From assembly GCA_009776385.1 (NCBI GenBank), contig WRFT01000033.1, forward strand, positions 1 through 11,769: a stretch of DNA of 11,769 nt, given 5' to 3'. The notes under the pieces were generated by a model, which did no database searches, was not told the origin of the DNA, and worked only from the letters and a program-made list of their open reading frames with translations. Within the stretch, counting starts at the first letter, position 1. Each line of letters begins with the position of its first letter. Source of the stretch: Clostridia bacterium. GTDB taxonomy: Bacteria; Bacillota; Clostridia; Christensenellales; Aristaeellaceae. A program made the translations under genes and the position numbers. Shown here piece by piece: positions 5,706 through 11,769 of this stretch.

Positions 5706-8700
5706 ATGACAAAGCTAATGAGGCTGTTCGCGATATTATTATGCGCGCTGTTGCTGCTGTCCACTCCATTGGAGGGCTTGGCCGAGCATCTAAGTTTAAT
5801 TGGGGAGCAGGAGGAACTCGTGTTTCTCGAAGACCCAACGGATACAAGCCAAATCCCGCCGGGTGACAACCTGAAGGAGGAGGAAAGCCCCGGCGGCCCG
5901 AAACCGGAAGCGCCGAATCAGAATGACCCTGCGGATGTCGGCGGCGGGGGCAGCCCCGACAACGGCGAGTCCAAAGGCCCGGCTCCCGATACAAAGCCTT
6001 TATCCGCCCGACTGGTTTGCGATGACAAAGTTGTCACAGCTGGCTTGCCCGCCAAATGGCATATATCCGCCAAGGGCGGTGCCGCGCCGTATGTCTACAC
6101 CATTTCGATATTCACCCCGGATAGTTCAACGCCTTATATGGAACTCCCAGCACAACACAGCCATAAACTGGAATGGACATTTACAGAGACGGGCGTATAT
6201 TATTTTAGTATAACGATAACGGATAATGAGGGCGCGCATATCCTCTTGACCGGTGACCGCTTCAAGGTGCTGCCCGCCGGACATACACCTGCCGGAGACC
6301 CTCCCCCGGATGAACAGGAAGACTTGTCTGATAAAACGGATCCTTTGGGTGATGAAGAGGGCTTTGACGCCGGTTTTCAAGCGGGGTTAACCCTCTCCAT
6401 AAATGAAACGGAAGGATTTGGCTTCCCTCCCGAAGCATCACCGATAAATTTCCCAAACACAGGATTAACAGATTCTGAAGGCCAGCTCCCGGGCTTGACC
6501 GTAACGGCCGCGGACCTTCTGCAGGAAGAACCCTTACGCGTGACACTGGATAACCCCAACCGCACCATCAGCACGGGCGTTGAAGTAAACTGGGCGGCCG
6601 AAGCACAGGGCGGCGTTGAGCCCTATGCCTATGCTTTTAATATACGGACAAACACGGAGGAATATCAGGCTTACCAACTCAGTCCCAATGAATGGTGCTA
6701 CGCGTTTTACGATGACGGCGATTACACCATAGAAGTTATCGTTACCGATGCGGCAGGCCATTGCGAGACGGCTCAAAGCGCGATACGCGTCACGTCTCCC
6801 GCGCCTTTGGTCTTTACTTCTTCCTTAGATATCAACAGTATAAGCGACTTAAACGTTTGGAAAGGCGAAGGCATCGCCGCTCAGGGATGGCTGGAAGGCT
6901 CTGTGATACCGCGCGCGCTGCTAAATCAATTATCTGCCGCCTATGTATCCTTCACATCGACTTTTTTGCAAAAAGGCATTCCCGCGACATGGACATGCAA
7001 GGCTGTCGGCGGAGATGGTGTGTATCAATTTCAGTTCCAAGTCGTCAAGGCCTCCAGGATACAGGGCAACACAACATACGGGGTTTTTGAATACACCACG
7101 CCCGTAACACGCGATCCCGTCTTTACCTACGCCATTAAAAGCGATGTGGAACCGTATTACTACTGGCTGAATGTCATGATAACGGACGAAAGGAACCGTT
7201 ATGTTGTTTATCAAACCAGAATGTTCGATGTGGCCAAACCGGAGATGCTGCAAAACGCCAAGACAGTTCCGGGTAAGGTAAAACAAATTGTCGCGTCCTT
7301 AATAAAGCCGGGCATGAGCGACCGTGAAAAGGCGGCCGTTCTGCATGATTGGTTGACCCACAACGCGAAATACGATTACAGCTTTACCTATTACCATGCC
7401 GACGGTGTGCTCCTGTACGGCAAGGGGGTCTGTAACAGTTTTACGGAAGCCTATCGTATGCTTTGCGCGGAGGCGGGAATCCCATGCCTGACATTAAACT
7501 CGGCCACGCAAAACCACGCGTGGAACGTGGTGATGGTCGATGGGGAATGGTATCATGTGGATGTAACATGGAACGCCGTATCGCCGCCGAGCCGGAAATA
7601 CTTTTTACTTAAGGACAATGAAATCGCCAAGGACCATTATTGGTCTTCCGACCCGTTAGGGCCTTTTCCGTTCAGCGGTATCTTCCAAACCGGCAAGGGC
7701 GCGGCGGTGGTTGAAACGCTGCGTTTATCGCCGGAAAAGTTGAATATAGCCGTCGGCGCCACACTGGTACTGAGCGTATCATTCTTGCCAACCAACGCTA
7801 CCGCTCCCAAACTCACATGGTCCTCCTCCAACACCTCCGCAGTCAGAGTGGACAGTTCCGGTAGAATTACAGCGGCAGCGCCGGGCCAGGCCGTCATCAC
7901 CGTCACCACCCAACACGGCGTAAAGGCACAGACGACTCTAACCGTCGTCACTACAACCGCAGGCGGCACAACGACCTATCAGGCGGTAACCGGTGTCAAA
8001 CTCAATACCTCCGCCGTTAATTTGGCAATAGGTAAAACATATCAGTTAACGGCCACCATAGCGCCTTCAAACGCTACCATCAATGATAAGTTGTTTACAT
8101 CCAGCAACACAAATGTCGCAACCGTTTCAACCACTGGCCTTATAACGGCCAGGAACACCGGTACGGCTGTGATTACCGTTAGAACGGCGGATGGCCATAA
8201 AACCGCGGCCTGCTCCGTTTCTGTCCCGGTACCGATTACCGGTTACTATTTACCGGAGAAACTGCCCGCCAAGGCAATCAAGGGTAATATCTTCGCGGTG
8301 CAATTGCCCGCGGGCGCCAAGTCTTTATCCATCGTCTCGGCAAACTCCTCCGTCGCGTCCGTTTCGGGCAGCAACATCGTTTTTAAGGCGTCGGGAAAGG
8401 TGAAACTAACTATCAACTACTTACCCGCAGGCGCTAAAAAACCGAAAAAGGTCACAAAAACCATAACGGTCACAACCAAGGTGACGGACATTTCAATCAA
8501 AACCATCAGCGCTACCCTACCCAGAGGCGGTAAGATAACGTTAAATGCCTCCGTATCACCCTCGGACGCTTCTCTAAAGACAGTCATCTGGACCACCAGT
8601 AACAAAACCATTGCCACAGTATCATCAAAGGGCGTCGTCACGGGGAGGGCTCCGGGTCTATGCACCATTACAGCCACTACCAAAGATGGCGGGTATACCG

Positions 8701-9230
8701 CCAAGGTGATGATTACCGTATCCCCGCTTTATGAACAAAGCGTCAAGCTTAACAAGACTGCGCTGTCTCTTTTAAAAGGCAAAACCTTTCAATTGAAAGC
8801 GGCCTTCACACCGGCAAAAACGGATTTTAAGCTCATCAAATGGACATCGAGCAACCCCGCTGTGGCGTCTGTCAATGAGGCGGGAAGGATAACGGCCAAC
8901 CAACCCGGCGTTTGCGTGGTGACGGCCACCAGTGTAAACGGCAAGAAGGCCGCATGCCAAGTAACGATATGGCCGCAGAGGGTAACGGCCGTGAAGATCG
9001 GTGTCGTTCCCGCAAATCAATCGGTGGGGTCCGTTGTGAGGCTGGCCGTCACGGTGGCTCCCGCGAACGCGGATAATAAGGCGCTGCGATATACCACTTC
9101 CAACCCTGCCATAGCAACGGTAAACGCAAGCGGGCAAGTAACCTTTATACGCCCGGGGACCGTTACCCTAACCGTCACGGCGGCGGATGGCAGCAACAAA
9201 TCCGCTTCCAAAAAGTTTACCGTAAAATAA
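5706..9230 (+). CDS. Giant secreted transglutaminase-like protein with Ig-like repeats
   Basis: A 1174-residue protein. The signal peptide (1-26: Lys3/Arg6, hydrophobic 7-18, GLA cut site) is followed by an acidic Pro/Gly-rich linker (about 35-97). Three divergent Ig/PKD-like units (about 98-188, 275-365, 411-511) share a core 'W..xAxGG..xYxYxF', as in AKWHISAKGGAAPYVYTI and VNWAAEAQGGVEPYAYAF. A second acidic linker spans about 190-275. A transglutaminase-like domain (about 525-630) has the full Cys576 (GKGVCNSFTEAY), His604 (NHAWNVV) and Asp619 (YHVDVTWN) triad, so it is probably an active thiol enzyme of protease or cross-linking type. Six BIg_2-like repeats of about 80 residues follow (669-1174); the third is degenerate. 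There is no LPxTG, SLH or other anchor. ATG 5706 has AAGGAG eight bases upstream; ATG 5700 is too close to it. Confidence 0.9.
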   Translation: MTKLMRLFAILLCALLLLSTPLEGLAEHLSLIGEQEELVFLEDPTDTSQIPPGDNLKEEESPGGPKPEAPNQNDPADVGGGGSPDNGESKGPAPDTKPLSARLVCDDKVVTAGLPAKWHISAKGGAAPYVYTISIFTPDSSTPYMELPAQHSHKLEWTFTETGVYYFSITITDNEGAHILLTGDRFKVLPAGHTPAGDPPPDEQEDLSDKTDPLGDEEGFDAGFQAGLTLSINETEGFGFPPEASPINFPNTGLTDSEGQLPGLTVTAADLLQEEPLRVTLDNPNRTISTGVEVNWAAEAQGGVEPYAYAFNIRTNTEEYQAYQLSPNEWCYAFYDDGDYTIEVIVTDAAGHCETAQSAIRVTSPAPLVFTSSLDINSISDLNVWKGEGIAAQGWLEGSVIPRALLNQLSAAYVSFTSTFLQKGIPATWTCKAVGGDGVYQFQFQVVKASRIQGNTTYGVFEYTTPVTRDPVFTYAIKSDVEPYYYWLNVMITDERNRYVVYQTRMFDVAKPEMLQNAKTVPGKVKQIVASLIKPGMSDREKAAVLHDWLTHNAKYDYSFTYYHADGVLLYGKGVCNSFTEAYRMLCAEAGIPCLTLNSATQNHAWNVVMVDGEWYHVDVTWNAVSPPSRKYFLLKDNEIAKDHYWSSDPLGPFPFSGIFQTGKGAAVVETLRLSPEKLNIAVGATLVLSVSFLPTNATAPKLTWSSSNTSAVRVDSSGRITAAAPGQAVITVTTQHGVKAQTTLTVVTTTAGGTTTYQAVTGVKLNTSAVNLAIGKTYQLTATIAPSNATINDKLFTSSNTNVATVSTTGLITARNTGTAVITVRTADGHKTAACSVSVPVPITGYYLPEKLPAKAIKGNIFAVQLPAGAKSLSIVSANSSVASVSGSNIVFKASGKVKLTINYLPAGAKKPKKVTKTITVTTKVTDISIKTISATLPRGGKITLNASVSPSDASLKTVIWTTSNKTIATVSSKGVVTGRAPGLCTITATTKDGGYTAKVMITVSPLYEQSVKLNKTALSLLKGKTFQLKAAFTPAKTDFKLIKWTSSNPAVASVNEAGRITANQPGVCVVTATSVNGKKAACQVTIWPQRVTAVKIGVVPANQSVGSVVRLAVTVAPANADNKALRYTTSNPAIATVNASGQVTFIRPGTVTLTVTAADGSNKSASKKFTVK

Positions 9231-9243
9231 GCGGGAGGCATGC

Positions 9244-10332
9244 ATGATTACCCCCCATTACACCAAAGATAATCTGCTTAGCGTCCCCCAATCCATTCAA
9301 GCCCGATACGGCGCCGTGCCGCGGCATGCGACATTGCCCATGCTGGACAGTTTGTTGTCTGAAAAAGCTAAAAACACCGTACTCATCCTGTTGGACGGGT
9401 TGGGAAGCGACGCGCTTTACGCCCATGCACCGGACGGTTTCCTTTGGCGCAACCGTATGATGGATTTAACAACGGTGTATCCCAGCACAACGGTCGCGGC
9501 GCTCACCTCCCTTCAATCCGGTTTATCGCCCGCCGAACATGGCTGGTTGGGCTGGTCTTGCTATTTTAAAGAAATCTCTCAATGTGTCGATTTGTTCACA
9601 AACCGTCAAAGCGGTACGGATGCCCCGGCGGAAGAGGGTATCGTGGCCAAAACGATAAGCTATCCCTCCTTGTTAAATCAACTGCGCACCGCTGACCCCG
9701 GCCTTCAATGCCACGAAGTGTCGCCTTACAGTAAGCCCGCCGCGCAACGGTTGAAGGATGTCTGTAAGCGTATCGAAGTGTTATGCCGGCGGGAAGGCAG
9801 CCAGTATGTATATGCTTATCATCCCCAACCCGACGCGTTGATGCATGAACTGGGCTGTCATGACACACAGATTAAAGAACTCATCCTATCTTTGGATAAG
9901 CAAATGGAAGCCCTTTGCGCGGCGCTGAAAGACACGCTTGTCATTATCACCTCGGACCATGGCATGACGGATGTTGATATGCTGGACATCGAGGATTACC
10001 CTCAGATTGCAGAATGCCTCCGCGCGCCGATAAGCCGGGATTTCAGAAGCCTTTCTTTCCATGTCAAAAAGGAGTACCTTGCCGATTTTCCAAACAGATG
10101 GCAAGACGCGTTTCATGATTATAACCTCATGTCCGCCCAAGAGGTGCTTCATTCGGGTTTGTTTGGGCCGGGCCGCCCGCACGCGCGGTTTATGGACTTT
10201 ATCGGAGACTACGCGGCATTCGCAACAGGAAACCGTGCGCTGTGGTATGGCAGGCTGCTGCGTTTCAAGGCGGCGCACGCAGGGCTCAAACACGAGGAAA
10301 TGATTGTTCCGCTTATTGCCGCGCGCTGCTGA
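9244..10332 (+). CDS. Alkaline-phosphatase-superfamily phosphodiesterase/nucleotide pyrophosphatase-like protein
   Basis: A 362-residue protein with no signal peptide, so probably cytosolic. The two-metal site of the type I phosphodiesterase/NPP branch can be traced: Asp51 in LILLDGLGSD, nucleophile Thr83 (or Thr82) in YPSTTVAALTSLQSG, the following PAEHGWLGW, Asp197 and His201 in PDALMHELG, Asp238-His239 in ITSDHGMTD, and His345 in HAGLKHEEMIVPLI. The family hydrolyses phosphate mono- or diesters, including nucleotide derivatives; the substrate here is unknown. ATG 9244 lies five bases after GGGAGG. Only 13 bases separate it from the end of the giant protein gene, so the two are probably co-transcribed. 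It begins with a dozen residues before the barrel, as many Firmicute homologues do. The superfamily is sure; the substrate class is not. Confidence 0.88.
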   Translation: MITPHYTKDNLLSVPQSIQARYGAVPRHATLPMLDSLLSEKAKNTVLILLDGLGSDALYAHAPDGFLWRNRMMDLTTVYPSTTVAALTSLQSGLSPAEHGWLGWSCYFKEISQCVDLFTNRQSGTDAPAEEGIVAKTISYPSLLNQLRTADPGLQCHEVSPYSKPAAQRLKDVCKRIEVLCRREGSQYVYAYHPQPDALMHELGCHDTQIKELILSLDKQMEALCAALKDTLVIITSDHGMTDVDMLDIEDYPQIAECLRAPISRDFRSLSFHVKKEYLADFPNRWQDAFHDYNLMSAQEVLHSGLFGPGRPHARFMDFIGDYAAFATGNRALWYGRLLRFKAAHAGLKHEEMIVPLIAARC

Positions 10333-10376
10333 CTAAAGCCATACCGCCGTTTTGTACCGTAAAAAAACATTGAGTC

Positions 10377-10405
10377 TTGACGGCGTTCATCAATCGTGAT
10401 ACCTT
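10377..10405 (+). promoter_or_regulatory. Promoter of the GntR regulator/oligoendopeptidase unit
   Basis: TTGACG (10377-10382), a 17-base spacer ending in TGA, and TACCTT (10400-10405). The TGn directly before the -10 makes it an extended -10 promoter. Start near 10412 would leave a leader of about 45 bases. Confidence 0.6.
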
Positions 10406-10413
10406 GTTTCCGT

Positions 10414-10433
10414 ATCCAAAATACAATTTGGAT
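10414..10433. promoter_or_regulatory. Candidate autoregulatory operator for the GntR/FCD protein
   Basis: ATCCAAA (10414-10420), a 6-base A/T-rich centre and TTTGGAT (10427-10433) form a perfect 7-bp inverted repeat. It starts just after the expected transcription start and ends 22 bases before ATG 10456. FCD regulators commonly bind short palindromes in their own promoter regions, so autorepression is a reasonable inference, but binding is untested. Confidence 0.55.
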
Positions 10434-10455
10434 GCAAACGAACGGAGGTGCTTGT

Positions 10456-11148
10456 ATGTCCTCATCGGCGCTGTTCCCGGCCGTTGCGCAAAATAAGCCC
10501 ATTCGTGAAATCGCCTATGATACATTAAAACACGCCATCATCACCGGGGATATCCCCGCGGGCGCGCGTATTGTTGAAACCGAATACGCATCCAAGATGC
10601 ACATCAGCCGAACGCCCCTGCGCGAAGCCTTGCGCAAACTGGAGCGTGACGGTTTGGTGGAGTATCTGGTTCGGCGCGGCGTCATTGTGCGTGTTTTTTC
10701 AACGGAGGATATCTACCAAATATACACCATCCGTAATGCGTTGGAACTGCTCACGCTGCCCGCGGCCGTTCAAAACGTCACCGACGCGGATATTACGGAG
10801 CTGCGCAATGAGCTTAACGCGATGGACGCACTCTTAAAAAAAGAAGACATCGAGGCGCTGGCGCCCCTGGCGAGGGCTTTCCATTCGCATATCACGCGTC
10901 TGTCCGGTCTGTACCGCATCATACGCGCCATCGATTCGCAGGATGAGTTCATCACGCGTTTCTCAGCCATGGCGATACGGCAGGAGAACCGGCGGAACGA
11001 TGCGCAAAGAGAGCATCATATTATGGTGGATCTGTTAGAAAAACGTGATCTGCCCGGTTTGCATAAGCTGGTGGAAGCCCATATCGAACACAGTAAACAA
11101 AAATGCCTGGAGGCGTTTGTCAGCCAAAATAATAAAGCGGCGCAATAA
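10456..11148 (+). CDS. GntR family transcriptional regulator, FCD (FadR-type) subfamily
   Basis: A 230-residue DNA-binding protein. The N-terminal winged helix (about 15-80) shows the GntR signature: IREIAYDTLKHAIITGDIPAG, then HISRTPLREALRKLERDGLV and the wing RRGVIVRVFS. The C-terminal all-helical FCD ligand domain (about 85-220) has Arg93 and the histidines His143 (AFHSHI), His187/188 (REHHIM) and His209 (EAHIEH). The Asp that normally precedes the first His by four residues as a metal ligand is Ala139. Metal or effector binding may therefore differ. ATG 10456 was chosen because CGGAGGTG lies seven bases upstream; in-frame starts further upstream fall inside the promoter and operator. The oligoendopeptidase gene follows 25 bases later, probably in the same unit. 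The effector is unknown. Confidence 0.92.
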   Translation: MSSSALFPAVAQNKPIREIAYDTLKHAIITGDIPAGARIVETEYASKMHISRTPLREALRKLERDGLVEYLVRRGVIVRVFSTEDIYQIYTIRNALELLTLPAAVQNVTDADITELRNELNAMDALLKKEDIEALAPLARAFHSHITRLSGLYRIIRAIDSQDEFITRFSAMAIRQENRRNDAQREHHIMVDLLEKRDLPGLHKLVEAHIEHSKQKCLEAFVSQNNKAAQ

Positions 11149-11173
11149 AAACGCCGACAGGGAAGGTGTAAAA

Positions 11174-11769
11174 ATGGAATGGGATCTATCGGTGCTCTAC
11201 CATTCATTTGAGGATGAGGCGTTGCTGGCCGACTTTGAGTCGCTCACGCCCTTGATGCAAGAAGTGACGGACACGCTTGCTTCAAAAATGGACGCGCTGG
11301 CAGTAGCGGAAAGAACGGTAGGCCTGCTCTCCCGTCTGAAGGATACCTTCACCAAACTCAGCGCGTACACGCACTTAACGCTCGCCGTCGACGCGGAGCA
11401 TATTCAAGCCAACGCCCTAATGGACAGGCTTCTGGCCAAGGAAATACCCTTGTCCCTCTGTTTTTCCGCTTTTACACGTTTTTTGGGTCGAATCCCCGAT
11501 CCGGAAGAACTCATCGGCGGCAGCCTCATTTTAAAAGCGCATGATTATTTTGTCAGGCGCGGCAGCATACAGGCGGCGCATACGATAGACGAGGCGTTAG
11601 AACCGTGGATCTTAAAAATGTCTTTGTCAGGGGGCGAAGCGTTTGCACAACTGAGAGATAAACTGGACGCGACGCACATGGTTCCCTTCAGGGGCGAGGC
11701 GATACCCTTGTCCGCCGTCCGCGCGAAGGCCTATGATCCCGACCCGGTTGTGCGAAAAGACGCGTATGA
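11174..11769 (+). CDS. pepF: M3 family oligoendopeptidase (N-terminal part, truncated by window edge)
   Basis: 198 codons run to the window end without a stop. The start MEWDLSVLYHSFEDEALLAD is the usual opening of M3B oligoendopeptidases. The helical N-terminal lobe follows, including LSAYTHLTLAVDAEHIQANA and EPWILKMSLSGGEAFAQLRD, and the DP-x-VRKDAY motif is reached near the edge. The zinc site (HExxH) normally lies around residue 380 of roughly 590 and is outside the window, so activity cannot be judged. Such enzymes are cytosolic zinc peptidases that degrade short peptides. ATG 11174 follows GGGAAGGTG. The gene probably shares a transcript with the GntR gene 25 bases upstream. Confidence 0.88.
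   Translation, partial: MEWDLSVLYHSFEDEALLADFESLTPLMQEVTDTLASKMDALAVAERTVGLLSRLKDTFTKLSAYTHLTLAVDAEHIQANALMDRLLAKEIPLSLCFSAFTRFLGRIPDPEELIGGSLILKAHDYFVRRGSIQAAHTIDEALEPWILKMSLSGGEAFAQLRDKLDATHMVPFRGEAIPLSAVRAKAYDPDPVVRKDAY

Noticed and set aside
5648..5866. 72-aa plus-strand frame overlapping the start of the giant protein gene
   Set aside because: It lacks a ribosome site and overlaps the signal-peptide frame, which is strongly supported.
7710..9227. DNA-level tandem repeats in the BIg_2 region
   Set aside because: The six units are similar as protein only. The nucleotide sequences have diverged, so no recent tandem duplication is evident.
10333..10376. Possible terminator after the phosphodiesterase gene (A-run and ACCG repeats)
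   Set aside because: The two ACCG copies are direct, not inverted. No stem precedes a T-run on the plus strand.

Overview
The window looks like chromosomal DNA of a Gram-positive anaerobe of the Clostridia. The base composition is mid-GC. The supporting genes are a QueT vitamin-type transporter subunit, a DivIVA-like coiled-coil protein, a SipW-type (S26B) signal-peptidase homologue, bacterial Ig-like repeats on a secreted protein, and a Clostridia-style M3 oligoendopeptidase. Shine-Dalgarno sites are strong, and GTG and TTG starts are common. The genus cannot be named from the sequence; a Christensenellales-like gut or digester lineage is only a guess. I saw no tRNA, rRNA, CRISPR array, transposase, phage gene or convincing intrinsic terminator.

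Left part, minus strand (1-2652). A three-gene ABC-2 exporter of the GldA/GldF/GldG type reads leftwards: ATPase (1041-2012), permease (341-1057) and the start of a GldG-like auxiliary protein cut by the window edge (1-344). The genes overlap and look like one operon behind an extended -10 promoter at 2044-2052. Upstream is queT (2155-2652), the probable substrate-binding ECF subunit for a queuosine precursor, with its own promoter. A near-consensus promoter on the opposite strand (2104-2132) points into the 3' end of queT and may make an antisense RNA.

Middle part, plus strand (2743-5587). A membrane-anchored glycerophosphodiester phosphodiesterase (2743-3486) diverges from queT. After a 143-base gap with alternative inverted repeats come a DivIVA-like coiled-coil protein (3630-4298) and, 21 bases on, a SipW-like signal-peptidase homologue (4320-5036) in which both catalytic residues appear to be replaced. 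A strong sigma-A-type promoter (5049-5078) then drives a GtrA-family membrane protein (5123-5587).

Right part, plus strand (5706-11769). A 1174-residue secreted protein has three Ig/PKD-like units, a complete transglutaminase-like Cys-His-Asp site and six BIg_2-like repeats, but no recognisable wall anchor. It is followed 13 bases later by a cytosolic alkaline-phosphatase-superfamily phosphodiesterase (9244-10332). A separate transcription unit then carries a GntR/FCD regulator (10456-11148), with its own promoter and a perfect 7-bp inverted repeat as candidate operator, and the first 198 codons of an M3 oligoendopeptidase (11174 to the edge).

The best candidate for something undescribed is the block 3630-9230. 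It combines a DivIVA-like protein, a pseudo-signal-peptidase, a GtrA flippase-like protein and a giant transglutaminase/Ig surface protein, which together suggest envelope construction. That these genes act as one system is inference from proximity only.
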